NCBI RefSeq assembly: GCF_945980375.1
Contig: NZ_CAMFQO010000005.1
Coordinates: forward strand, 1-64,000
Reading direction: 5' to 3'
Source of the DNA: an uncultured Eubacterium sp.
Lineage (GTDB): Bacteria; Bacillota; Clostridia; Oscillospirales; Acutalibacteraceae
Length of the DNA stretch: 64,000 bases
Positions 49,890-58,628 of this stretch are shown one piece after another. The translations under genes were made by a program, and so were the position numbers. Within the stretch, counting starts at the first letter, position 1. Every line of letters starts with the position of its first letter. A model generated the notes under the pieces. That model did not search any database. It had not been told where the DNA came from and worked only from the letters and a program-made list of their open reading frames with translations.

Positions 49890-52000
49890 TTGTTTCGCTC
49901 CAATCTTGCAATAATTATGCTCATATCGTCAATCTTTTTGTCTTTCATTTTTTCCAACGCCTTTTCCAAAATGTAGTCGGCACTTTCCTGTGCACCGTTT
50001 GGCATATTATTAAGCTCGCCTTTGAGCCAATCGTCGCCAAGGTCTGTTATGCCGTCGCTCATAAGTAAAATGCTGTCGTCAACTCCAAGCACGGCAGTAC
50101 GCTTTGCAAATTCTATTCCTCGTAAAATTCCTGCGGGCATGGATGTCAGCTCGCATTTTGTCAGCCTGTTGTTTTTGATGATGTAGCTTGCGGGAGCACC
50201 TGCCTTGAACAGCTCGCACTTGCCTGTAAAAAGGTCAATGTTGGCAATGTCAAGGGTTGCAAGGCTTTCATCGTTGGATTTTACAAGCAGGGCAGAGTTG
50301 ACTATTTTTAATGCGGAATCAAATCCAAAGCCTGCGTTGATAAGCTTTGACAGTAATCCGGCACCCATAGCGCCGTCAAGAGCGGCACGACTGCCCTTGC
50401 CCATTCCGTCACTTATTATCAAAATGGAATGTCCCTTGCTGTCGTTAATAACCTTGATTGTGTCACCGCAAAGCTCGCCCTCGGCGCTGTGCTGTGCAAA
50501 GCCCACCTCGAGCGAGTAGCTCGGCTTTTCAAAAAACGACAGCATGGTGTCGTCCTTAAAGCTTGTAATTCTGCCGTTGTCAAAATATCTGTTGCAAATT
50601 TTTCCTATTTCTTCCTTAAGGTGTGGATTACTCAAATCCTTGCTGTTTGAATTAGTTAAAATCTCAACTCTCATTCTGCCGTATTTGTCAAGTATTGCAG
50701 AAATATTTGACGGGTATATATCATATTCTCCAAGCAATCTGCGTATTTTGTTGCTTGCTGTGGAATCAAAAATTTCTGCCTCGCTGAATTCGTGGGCAAG
50801 GTCGTTTAACATGCCCGATATGGAAATAAACTGGTCGGAGGCAACCATTCGTATTTGATTTGTTTTTTCAAGAATAACCTCCTTGGTAACGTATTCCTCG
50901 GGGGTCATATACTCCTTTTCTTCCTCGTTTTTCCTGCGGGTGACATCATTTATTCTCTCGCGCACCTGGTCAACGCTGTCGGATATTGCCGCCATGGCAT
51001 TTGATGCAAAACGAAGCTTCAAAACAAGATTTTGCCTCAATGTTCCGTCGGGAGGCAGGTCTGCTCCCGATTCAAAGAAGGACTCGATTTTATCGGTTAA
51101 GCCTGTCGGTAAAAGCACAAACGCAAGTGTGCCTATTAGTACGTCAAGGAATATAGATATTCCCATATCTCCACCCGATGCAATAGCAAAAAATGTTAAA
51201 GAGCATAGATATGCACCTGCGCCTGCAAAAACGGATTGCGCAGTAAACAGACCTGCTATAAGTGCCGAAAAGCCATATGCCCCGCATAATATTGAGGTGT
51301 CTTTGCTCCTTATCCCCAGGGCAAAGCCGAGTGTCAGCGAAAGCAAAATACCGAGCCTTTCGCCTCCATAGTGCAGAGCGATTAATATTATCCCTGTTGC
51401 GATTATTCTTATAGGATGTATTCGCCAAATTGCGAGGCCGTCAAGGCTTAAAAGCAGGGTTGCACCGGAAATAATTATGCACACAAGGTCATTTATGGGC
51501 AGAGCCTTAAAGCGTATTTGCCTGTAATTTGCGTTTATGGCCCTGTAATAAAAATAGGATATGCCTGCCGTAAGCAACGCCTCTGCTATCAGTAATATGT
51601 ATTCGCCTGCTTCGGCAGAGGTTCTTATTTTTACAAATGCACCTGTTACAAGATTGGCAAAAACCGCAACCGCCACACAGTAGGGCGGTATATGGTAAAG
51701 GTCAAGCAGCTCTATTAAAAATGCGCCGAGCCCTGCAATCAAAGCTGCACAAAGGTACCTTATGCTGTTTACCGAAAATCCAAAGGCAAGATGGCCAAGT
51801 ATTGCACCCATTGCAGAAAATATGTAGCCCTTCTTTTTTGATACGGCAACCAATGCTATCCCAAACGGCTTTATATCATATATTGCTCCACCGAGTGCCG
51901 ATATTAATCCGGCAAAAAAATATCCGCAGTATATCCCTATCTGCTTTAATCCTTCCTTGCTGATGCTGTCTTTAATTTTACTTTTGACTTTAATTTCCAT
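49886..52000 (-). CDS. spoIIE: stage II sporulation protein E
   Basis: 704 residues. About ten hydrophobic N-terminal segments (residues ~20-310), a middle oligomerisation region, and a C-terminal PP2C phosphatase with ILIISDGMGKGSRAALDGAMGAGLL and DDSILLMSDGITDLGDDWL supplying the metal-binding aspartates. It dephosphorylates SpoIIAA to activate sigma-F in the forespore. Somewhat shorter than the Bacillus protein. Its presence is the best sign in the window of a spore former. Confidence 0.94.
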   Translation of the reverse strand: MEIKVKSKIKDSISKEGLKQIGIYCGYFFAGLISALGGAIYDIKPFGIALVAVSKKKGYIFSAMGAILGHLAFGFSVNSIRYLCAALIAGLGAFLIELLDLYHIPPYCVAVAVFANLVTGAFVKIRTSAEAGEYILLIAEALLTAGISYFYYRAINANYRQIRFKALPINDLVCIIISGATLLLSLDGLAIWRIHPIRIIATGIILIALHYGGERLGILLSLTLGFALGIRSKDTSILCGAYGFSALIAGLFTAQSVFAGAGAYLCSLTFFAIASGGDMGISIFLDVLIGTLAFVLLPTGLTDKIESFFESGADLPPDGTLRQNLVLKLRFASNAMAAISDSVDQVRERINDVTRRKNEEEKEYMTPEEYVTKEVILEKTNQIRMVASDQFISISGMLNDLAHEFSEAEIFDSTASNKIRRLLGEYDIYPSNISAILDKYGRMRVEILTNSNSKDLSNPHLKEEIGKICNRYFDNGRITSFKDDTMLSFFEKPSYSLEVGFAQHSAEGELCGDTIKVINDSKGHSILIISDGMGKGSRAALDGAMGAGLLSKLINAGFGFDSALKIVNSALLVKSNDESLATLDIANIDLFTGKCELFKAGAPASYIIKNNRLTKCELTSMPAGILRGIEFAKRTAVLGVDDSILLMSDGITDLGDDWLKGELNNMPNGAQESADYILEKALEKMKDKKIDDMSIIIARLERNK

Positions 52001-52091
52001 TTTTACGACCTTAATCCTAAACTTTTATTGCCTATTATATTATTGTGTGGGCGAAAAAAATGTCATAAACGGTTGGTGCATAAAAATTTAG

Positions 52092-52120
52092 TTGAAATTA
52101 ATTGTGCTATGTGATAAAAT
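52092..52120 (+). promoter_or_regulatory. promoter of ABC-F gene
   Basis: TTGAAA, 17-nt spacer, TAAAAT, upstream of a GAAAGGTGAGG ribosome site. Confidence 0.65.
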
Positions 52121-52158
52121 ACTGTGGATTGTGAATAATTGAAAGGTGAGGTATAATT

Positions 52159-53766
52159 ATGATTTCTGCAAATAATATTTCCGTTCAGTTTGGCGGACGC
52201 TCATTGTTTGAAAGAGTAAATGTTGCGTTTACACCCGGCAACTGCTATGGTATCATCGGTGCAAACGGTGCTGGCAAGTCGACATTTCTTAAGGTTCTCA
52301 GCGGCGATCTTGAGCCGTCAAAGGGTGAAATTCATATTACTCCGGGCGAAAGACTTTCTGTTTTGAAGCAGGACCACTTTGCTTATGACGAATACGAGGT
52401 TGTTCGTACCGTGCTTATGGGTAACCCCCGTTTAATTGAAATTATGGAGGAAAAGGACGCTCTTTATGCAAAGGAGGATTTTTCCGAGGAGGACGGTGTA
52501 AAGGCAGGCGAGCTTGAGGCAGAGTTTGCAGACCTTGACGGCTGGAACGCGGAAAGCGATGCAGAATTTATGCTTAATAAATTAGGCGTGCCGGATGAAT
52601 TCCATTATCTGAAAATGGCAGAGCTTCCGTCGGATATGAAGGTAAAGGTGTTGCTTGCACAGGCTTTGTTCGGCAACCCGGATATTCTTCTTCTTGACGA
52701 GCCTACAAACCACCTCGACCTTATTGCTATCAGCTGGCTTGAAAACTTTTTGCTTGATTTTGAAAATACTGTTATAGTTGTATCGCACGACCGTCACTTT
52801 TTGAACAAGGTGTGCACACATATCTGCGATGTTGATTACGGCAAGATTACACTTTACACAGGTAACTACGATTTCTGGTACGAATACACACAGATGCGTC
52901 AGCGTCAGGCGAGAGACCAAAACAAAAAGAACGAGCAAAAGATTAAGGAGCTTCAGGATTTTATCAACCGTTTCTCTGCAAATGCCGCAAAGTCAAAGCA
53001 GGCAACATCCCGTAAGAAACAGCTTGACGCTCTTGAAATGATTGAAATGCCTGTATCATCACGTCGTTTTCCTTATGTTGACTTTAAGCCTGACAGAGAA
53101 TGCGGTAACGACCTTTTAAGAGTTGACCATATTTCAAAAACTATCGGTGACCGCAAGGTGCTTGATGACATCAGCTTTGTAATTCACCCGAGAGAAAAGG
53201 TTGCCTTTGTCGGCTCTGACGTTGTTGCAAAAACAACTCTTTTCAAAATTATTATGGGCGAGATGGAGCCTGATGAGGGTAGCTACAAGTGGGGAGTAAC
53301 AACAACTCAAAGCTATTTCCCAAGCGATAACAGTGCTTATTTTGACGGCGTAGACCTTAACCTTGTTGACTGGCTCAGACAATATACTACCGAACAGCTT
53401 GAGGCTGACATAAGAGGTTGGCTCGGCAGGATGCTTTTCTCCGGTGATGAGGCTCTCAAGATGGCAAACGTTCTTTCCGGTGGTGAAAGGGTAAGGTGTA
53501 TGCTTTGCAAGATGATGCTTTCAGGTGCCAATGTTCTCATTTTTGATGAGCCTACAAACCACCTTGACCTTGAATCCATTGCGGCGCTTAACAACGGGCT
53601 TATCCGTTACCCCGAAACCGTGCTTTTCACCTCGCACGACCATCAGTTTGTCGAAACCGTTGCTGACAGAATTATTGAGATTTCAGGCAGTACCTATATC
53701 GACAGAAAGGGAAGCTATGATGAGTTCCTTTCAACCTTTGATGAGGAACAGCTAAAAAGACTGTAA
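52159..53766 (+). CDS. ABC-F ATP-binding protein (YkpA/YbiT-like)
   Basis: 535 residues, two ATPase domains on one chain and no membrane segments. First P-loop GANGAGKSTFLKVLSGDL with Walker B DILLLDEPTNHLD and signature region ELPSDMKVKVLLAQAL; second P-loop GSDVVAKTTLFKII, signature LSGGERVRCMLCKMM and VLIFDEPTNHLD. The reduced P-loop with AKTT and altered first signature occur across the YkpA/YbiT subgroup. Interdomain linker (QNKKNEQKIKELQDFINRF) reaches the ribosome. Acts on translating ribosomes rather than transport. Own promoter and terminator. Confidence 0.93.
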   Translation: MISANNISVQFGGRSLFERVNVAFTPGNCYGIIGANGAGKSTFLKVLSGDLEPSKGEIHITPGERLSVLKQDHFAYDEYEVVRTVLMGNPRLIEIMEEKDALYAKEDFSEEDGVKAGELEAEFADLDGWNAESDAEFMLNKLGVPDEFHYLKMAELPSDMKVKVLLAQALFGNPDILLLDEPTNHLDLIAISWLENFLLDFENTVIVVSHDRHFLNKVCTHICDVDYGKITLYTGNYDFWYEYTQMRQRQARDQNKKNEQKIKELQDFINRFSANAAKSKQATSRKKQLDALEMIEMPVSSRRFPYVDFKPDRECGNDLLRVDHISKTIGDRKVLDDISFVIHPREKVAFVGSDVVAKTTLFKIIMGEMEPDEGSYKWGVTTTQSYFPSDNSAYFDGVDLNLVDWLRQYTTEQLEADIRGWLGRMLFSGDEALKMANVLSGGERVRCMLCKMMLSGANVLIFDEPTNHLDLESIAALNNGLIRYPETVLFTSHDHQFVETVADRIIEISGSTYIDRKGSYDEFLSTFDEEQLKRL

Positions 53767-53779
53767 CACACAATAAAAA

Positions 53780-53818
53780 ACACCCTAAAGCAAAAAATGC
53801 TTTAGGGTGTTTTTGCAT
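53780..53818. terminator. bidirectional terminator
   Basis: ACACCCTAAAGCA/TGCTTTAGGGTGT hairpin with A- and T-runs on both sides, between convergent ABC-F and CHAP genes. Confidence 0.85.
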
Positions 53819-53829
53819 CATCATCATCA

Positions 53830-54540
53830 TTATAGGTTTGAGTTCAATTTGTCTGCAAGTGTCATTGCAACAGGGATTCTTTCTTCCTTTTCGGAGGTTG
53901 TGCTTTCAACGTCCATCTTTGCCAGGGTGAACTGATTTTGAACCTCGTGAGTCATAGATTTCTCTGTCATATATTTATCTGAATTTTGATTTGTTGCATT
54001 GAGCAGCTTTTTCTCGAGTGCTCGTGTTACGCCACCGTTGTATGTGTAAATGTAGCCGTAAAAGGTTTGACCGTAGTGCGAATACATATTGCTGTATGTT
54101 ACGGTGTCAAAATATCTGCCGCCCCAATGCGACTCTGATAGGGTGACGCTGCCGTTTTCGTTTATTTTTTCAACAACTGCAACGTGCCTGCTCCAGCAGG
54201 CAACTGCACCTAATTTTGGCTCACTGCCGTAATCGTAATAGCCGTTTGCCTTGTTGATAAAATACCAATCACCTGCACTTCCGTGGGTGATTAACGGCTT
54301 TTCGCCGTTCATTTCGTAAATTCTGCCGTATGCATATGCCACGCAGTTTGGCATACCTGAGCCAACCTGAAAGTAGCGGTTGAGCTGTCTGCTGTAATAT
54401 GGGCTTGAAGAGCTTGGTGCACTTAAGCGTGGCTCATAGCCGTTATCGTTTGCGTAAACCAAAACAGGCGTTGCAAGCGAAATAATTACAGTCATTATAA
54501 TTACAAATGGAATTATAAGCAGGGTTTTCTTCTTAGTCAT
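53830..54540 (-). CDS. secreted/anchored CHAP-domain peptidoglycan hydrolase
   Basis: 236 residues. N-terminal signal-anchor LLIIPFVIIMTVIISLATPVLVYA; CHAP domain ~50-170 with catalytic Cys in GSGMPNCVAYAYGR and His in GAVACWSRHVAVVEKI, then SLSESHWGGRYFDTVTYS. Amidase or endopeptidase acting on wall peptides. The tail after 180 is unstructured and acidic. Upstream on the minus strand is TATAAT with no -35 and two TGTWAH-like pairs, suggesting activation by a WalR-type regulator. Confidence 0.9.
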   Translation of the reverse strand: MTKKKTLLIIPFVIIMTVIISLATPVLVYANDNGYEPRLSAPSSSSPYYSRQLNRYFQVGSGMPNCVAYAYGRIYEMNGEKPLITHGSAGDWYFINKANGYYDYGSEPKLGAVACWSRHVAVVEKINENGSVTLSESHWGGRYFDTVTYSNMYSHYGQTFYGYIYTYNGGVTRALEKKLLNATNQNSDKYMTEKSMTHEVQNQFTLAKMDVESTTSEKEERIPVAMTLADKLNSNL

Positions 54541-54654
54541 TAGATACCTTCCTTTTTCTTTGGCGATATTGCTATCGCTTTGGGATGATTACGAAAATCT
54601 ATGTTTTCGATTGAACTCGCTTATTAACTTTGTGTTGCACATACAACGCTATCA

Positions 54655-54723
54655 ATTATACCAAATGTTACATTTTGTAATCTATATAAAAAATGCACAA
54701 TGTATTTGTAACCTTTTCGTAAC
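54655..54723 (-). promoter_or_regulatory. CHAP promoter with candidate WalR boxes
   Basis: On the minus strand a perfect TATAAT (54655-54660) lacks a good -35. Read on the plus strand, TGTAAC-N5-CGTAAC lies at 54707-54723 (one mismatch to the WalR pattern) and TGTTAC-N4-TGTAAT at 54666-54681. Confidence 0.4.
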
Positions 54724-54795
54724 TTTTATGCTTTTTTTACAAAATTTATCGATTAGCCTTGACAAAAAATCACGATTTTTGGAGGATTTTGCTTA

Positions 54796-54824
54796 TTGTA
54801 ATAGTAGGTGCTATGTGATATAAT
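54796..54824 (+). promoter_or_regulatory. promoter of reduced P-type ATPase gene
   Basis: TTGTAA, 17-nt spacer, perfect TATAAT, 32 nt before the ATG. Confidence 0.65.
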
Positions 54825-54856
54825 GTCACTATTATTTGAACCGAGGCGTTAATGTT

Positions 54857-56053
54857 ATGAGTGAACATAATCATAGCTCTCATCATCACAATTATCAAAA
54901 TTGTTGTGATAATCACACACCGGACAATCACGGTTGTGGCTGTTGCGGTGATGAGCATTTTAATGAGCATAAAAAAGAAAAGCTTACAAAAATCATAGTC
55001 AGCTCTGTGTTTTTTGCTGCAGGATATGTTATCAGTGAATTTACACAGCTACCTGATTTTGCATATCTTATTTGTTATATCATTGCATATCTTATGGTTG
55101 GCTTTGATGTTGTAAGAGATGCGGCAGACAGTGTAATTCACGGCAAAATCTTTGATGAAAACTTTTTGATGAGCTTTGCAAGCATAGGTGCATTTGCAAT
55201 TAAGGAGTACACCGAGGGCGTAGCGGTTATGCTGTTGTTTACCGTTGGTGAATTTGTGCAGGGGCTTGCAGTGTCAAAAAGCAGAAGGTCTATTGACAGT
55301 ATCTTTTCCCAAAAGCACGATTCGTATACCTTACCCCGACATTATGATAATAAGGAAAGCCGTACCGAAAAGATGATAACCCGATTTGCAAGGGTGTACA
55401 CACCTGCAATTTGTATTATTGCGGTGGCTATTGTTGTTGTACCTCCGCTCCTTTTTCATAAGGAGTGGCAGGAATGGCTTCACAGAGGTCTTGCCGCACT
55501 TGTTGTCGGTTGCCCATGTGCCATTGTTATTTCGGTTCCGCTTTGTTACAGTGCGGGCATCGGTGCTTGTTCAAGGAAAAACATTTTTGTTAAGAACACA
55601 TCAACCTTGGATGAAATTAATAATTGCGATACTATTATTACCTACAACGATGATAAAAGTATTGATGACATTAAGGTTTTGCAAAATAATGGAAAAAGGG
55701 TTGTGTATCTTGGCAAGGGAATAAATGATATTACAATGCTTGAGGCTGCCGATGTTGCAGTTGCAGTTGGTGAGGATTGCACAGGTGATGCCGTTAATGT
55801 TGCCGATATGGTAATGATTAATTACAGCGAGCGCGCTATTGATGACACAAAGAAAATTGCCAAAAAAATACGTACAATAGCTATGGAAAACATTTACTTT
55901 TCCATTATAGTAAAGCTGATTATTCTTGTGCTTGATGTTTTGCTTGAGAAGAGTATTCCTATGTGGTTTGCAATTTTCGGCGATATAGGAGTTTGCTTGT
56001 TAGCGGTTGCAAACTCGGCAAGGGCAATATCTATAGGTAAAAGTAATAAATAA
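54857..56053 (+). CDS. reduced P1B-type ATPase relative lacking phosphorylation and actuator domains
   Basis: 398 residues from ATG 54857 (GAGG 10 nt upstream). A His/Cys-rich metal-binding N-terminus (HNHSSHHHNYQNCC...HGCGCCGDEH) precedes hydrophobic helices matching CadA/ZntA-type pumps, including the metal-translocation motif VVGCPCAIVIS. Between SKSRRSIDSIFS and TEKMITRFARVYTP, where the actuator domain with TGE should lie, only ~20 residues remain. After CPC, the DKTGT site reads IITYNDDKSIDD and the nucleotide-binding domain is missing, but the later hinge survives as GKGINDITMLEAADVAVAVGED. The frame is intact throughout. It cannot work as a phosphorylating pump; it may be a metal sensor, channel or chaperone. 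Confidence 0.82.
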   Translation: MSEHNHSSHHHNYQNCCDNHTPDNHGCGCCGDEHFNEHKKEKLTKIIVSSVFFAAGYVISEFTQLPDFAYLICYIIAYLMVGFDVVRDAADSVIHGKIFDENFLMSFASIGAFAIKEYTEGVAVMLLFTVGEFVQGLAVSKSRRSIDSIFSQKHDSYTLPRHYDNKESRTEKMITRFARVYTPAICIIAVAIVVVPPLLFHKEWQEWLHRGLAALVVGCPCAIVISVPLCYSAGIGACSRKNIFVKNTSTLDEINNCDTIITYNDDKSIDDIKVLQNNGKRVVYLGKGINDITMLEAADVAVAVGEDCTGDAVNVADMVMINYSERAIDDTKKIAKKIRTIAMENIYFSIIVKLIILVLDVLLEKSIPMWFAIFGDIGVCLLAVANSARAISIGKSNK

Positions 56054-56054
56054 T

Positions 56055-56096
56055 AAAATCCCTTTAGCATATATGATGCTAAAGGGATTTCTTTAT
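56055..56096. terminator. bidirectional terminator
   Basis: AATCCCTTTAGCAT/ATGCTAAAGGGATT hairpin with flanking A and T tracts, between convergent genes. Confidence 0.8.
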
Positions 56097-56100
56097 ACTG

Positions 56101-57273
56101 TCAGATTCTTGCTACGCCGTCTTTTCTTGCAGCGTCTGCAACGGCAGATGCAACGGTGTCCTTAATTCTTGGGTCGAATGCGTAAGGCAAAATATAATCT
56201 TCGTTCAGCTTGTCGTCGTCTACAAGTGATGCGATTGCATATGCAGCAGCGATTTTCATATTTTCCGTAATAGCAGATGCCCTGACATCAAGTGCACCTC
56301 TGAAGATACCCGGAAAGGCAACAACGTTGTTGATTTGGTTAGGGAAGTCGGAACGGCCTGTTCCCACAATCCTTGCTCCTGCCGTCTTTGCCTCGTCAGG
56401 CATAATCTCGGGTGTTGGATTTGCCATTGCAAGAACGATAGGGTCCTTGTGCATTGTTTTTATCATTTCTTCCGTCAGCACGCCCGGAGCAGAAACACCG
56501 ATGAATATATCGGTGCCTACGATTGCTTCCTTGAGTCCGCCCTTAACCATTGCACGATTTGTAACTCTTGCAATTTCTGCCTTTGATGCGTTAAGGTTTT
56601 CTCTGCCCTCGTAGATTGCGCCTGTTCTGTCACAAAGGATAACATCCTTGAGCCCCAGTGTCATAAGTAGCTTTGCTATAGCCGTACCTGCTGCACCGGA
56701 GCCGTTGATAACAGCCTTACATTCGCCAAGCTCCTTGCCGATGATTTTTGTTGCATTGATTAGAGCGGCAGATACAACAACGGCTGTACCGTGTTGATCG
56801 TCGTGGAAAATAGGAATGTCGCACATTGCCTTTAGCTTTTCCTCAATCTCAAAGCATCTTGGTGCAGAAATGTCCTCAAGGTTAATGCCACCGAACGAGC
56901 CTGAAATGTTGTATACGGTTTGTACAAACTCGTCAACATCCTTTGTTCTTACGCACAGAGGAAAGGCGTCAACATCACCGAACTCCTTAAACAATACGCA
57001 CTTGCCCTCCATAACAGGCATACCTGCCTCGGGTCCTATATCGCCCAAGCCCAAAACAGCCGTGCCGTCGGTGATAACGGCAACAAGGTTGTTACGGCGG
57101 GTAAGCTCGTAGCTTTTGTTGTAGTCCTTTTGTATTTCAAGGCAAGGCTCTGCAACACCCGGTGTGTATGCCAGCGAAAGCGCCTTGCTGTCGTTTACCT
57201 TTGCTTTGGCAACGACCTCAATTTTTCCGTTCCATTCGTAATGCTTTTGCAATGATTCTTCACGAATATTCAT
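56101..57273 (-). CDS. NAD(P)-dependent malic enzyme
   Basis: 390 residues, the short bacterial type. Catalytic Tyr region LAYTPGVAEPCLEIQ, NLEDISAPRCFEIEEKL with the metal-binding acids, IPIFHDDQHGTAVVVSAALINA, and the Rossmann segment AVINGSGAAGTAIAKLLMTLG. Converts malate to pyruvate and CO2. It lies 115 bp from an Ldh2-family dehydrogenase upstream on the same strand; a terminator separates them. Confidence 0.95.
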   Translation of the reverse strand: MNIREESLQKHYEWNGKIEVVAKAKVNDSKALSLAYTPGVAEPCLEIQKDYNKSYELTRRNNLVAVITDGTAVLGLGDIGPEAGMPVMEGKCVLFKEFGDVDAFPLCVRTKDVDEFVQTVYNISGSFGGINLEDISAPRCFEIEEKLKAMCDIPIFHDDQHGTAVVVSAALINATKIIGKELGECKAVINGSGAAGTAIAKLLMTLGLKDVILCDRTGAIYEGRENLNASKAEIARVTNRAMVKGGLKEAIVGTDIFIGVSAPGVLTEEMIKTMHKDPIVLAMANPTPEIMPDEAKTAGARIVGTGRSDFPNQINNVVAFPGIFRGALDVRASAITENMKIAAAYAIASLVDDDKLNEDYILPYAFDPRIKDTVASAVADAARKDGVARI

Positions 57274-57315
57274 AGCTTTAATCCTTTCATTTGCCTTTTT
57301 GTATTTGTGATTTTT

Positions 57316-57372
57316 TTCACAAAAAACGGGCAGGCTACTCTCGGACAGAAGCCCGAGGGCATCCTGCCCTTT
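57316..57372 (-). terminator. terminator between dehydrogenase and malic enzyme
   Basis: On the minus strand GGGCAGG/CCTGCCC with an inner GCCCTCGGGC/...CCGAG hairpin, followed by GTTTTTTGTG. Confidence 0.6.
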
Positions 57373-57388
57373 GTGTTATTTGATTTTA

Positions 57389-58552
57389 TTACTTTCTTTC
57401 AATGTGAGAGGTAATCTTTTCGTCCTTTTCGTAAGGAACGTAATTGTCTTCCCAAGGGAAGGTGTAGCTCAAGCCAAGCTTGTCCCTTACCTCGCAGATT
57501 TCCTTTTGAACAGCCTCGTTGATAGGAACACCGCTGTTTTCTCTTTCCTTCCAAACAAGATATTCCTTTTCGCCTGCAGTATAAATTCTTTCCTCGCCCG
57601 GAGCCTTCTTTGATGCTCTGATGTCACGAAGGATTTCGCCTGTCTTCTTTCTTGTTTCGGCCTCGCCTACAAACTTTGATGTGTCAATAGCGAGGAAGAA
57701 GTGACCGAGATGATAAGGAACAAGGTTGCCGTTTTCGTCCTTGCCGTTAAGAGCCTTACCGTAATTGCCGTCCTGAAGAACTGCCGAAAGCAATTCAATT
57801 ATCATAGCATAGCCGTAGCCCTTGTATCCACCGAGTGCTTCGCCGATACCGCCGAGAGCAGTAAGAGCAGCAGAGCCCTCACGAATTCTCTTTAGTGCCA
57901 CACCTGCATCGCCCTCAACAGGCTCACCGTCAATGCCGATGATAGTGCCCGGGTGAACAGGCTCGCCGATTCTTTCGTAATATTCAATCTTACCGTTTTG
58001 AGTGATTGATGTTGCACAGTCGAGTACAAAATCAAATTCTTCATCTGACGGAATGCCCATTGTGAGTGGGTTGGTACCAAACATACCCTCAACACCGAAG
58101 GTCGGTGCAACAGACGGCCTTGCGTTTGTACCTGTAAATCCTATACAACCCTGCTCGGTAGCCTGTGTTGCGTAGTATCCTGCAATGCCGTAGTGGCAGG
58201 AGTTACGAACAGCAACCATACCCAAGCCGTATTCCTTTGCCTTGTCGATAGCCATTTGCATAGCCTTGTAGCCGATAACCTGACCCATACCGTCGTGTCC
58301 GTCTACAACAGCTGTACAAGGTGTTTCCTTAACTACCTCGAAGTTTGTAACAGGATTTTGGATACCTGCAACAATTCTGTCAATGTAAATTGGCTTAAAT
58401 CTGTTACAGCCGTGGCTTTCAATACCTCTTTTGTCAGACTCCAAAAGGACATCCGTACAAATTTCTGCGTCCTCTCTCGGAACACCGTAGCCAACAAAGG
58501 CATCGGTTACAAAATCGGTAATTAAGTTCCAAGGACAAACAACCTTTCCCAT
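57389..58552 (-). CDS. Ldh2-family malate/L-lactate/ureidoglycolate dehydrogenase
   Basis: 387 residues. Family signatures: VLLESDKRGIESHGCNRFKPIYIDRI, catalytic His/Asp region VRNSCHYGIAGYYATQA, GTNARPSVAPTFGVEGMFGTNPLTMGIPS and LGGYKGYGYAMIIELLSAVL. This NAD(P)-binding fold is distinct from classical LDH. The nearby malic enzyme supports malate as substrate, but lactate or a related acid is possible. RBS AGGAGG (ttaggaggtttat) lies before the start. Confidence 0.92.
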   Translation of the reverse strand: MGKVVCPWNLITDFVTDAFVGYGVPREDAEICTDVLLESDKRGIESHGCNRFKPIYIDRIVAGIQNPVTNFEVVKETPCTAVVDGHDGMGQVIGYKAMQMAIDKAKEYGLGMVAVRNSCHYGIAGYYATQATEQGCIGFTGTNARPSVAPTFGVEGMFGTNPLTMGIPSDEEFDFVLDCATSITQNGKIEYYERIGEPVHPGTIIGIDGEPVEGDAGVALKRIREGSAALTALGGIGEALGGYKGYGYAMIIELLSAVLQDGNYGKALNGKDENGNLVPYHLGHFFLAIDTSKFVGEAETRKKTGEILRDIRASKKAPGEERIYTAGEKEYLVWKERENSGVPINEAVQKEICEVRDKLGLSYTFPWEDNYVPYEKDEKITSHIERK

Positions 58553-58628
58553 AATATATAAACCTCCTAAAATATTCTAAATCTATTATATCACCAAAAG
58601 TGATGTATAGTCAAACATTAACGACAAA

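Larger units (their letters stand above)
54541..54856. other. 316-bp divergent intergenic region
   Basis: Contains the CHAP promoter elements on the minus strand and the P-type-ATPase-like promoter on the plus strand (listed separately). The plus-strand ORF 54560-54823 lacks a ribosome site and family features, so no gene is called. Confidence 0.5.

Noticed and set aside
53205-53240. Mutated second P-loop (GSDVVAKTT) of the ABC-F protein as a sign of decay
   Set aside because: AKTT-type second P-loops are usual in the YkpA/YbiT subgroup.
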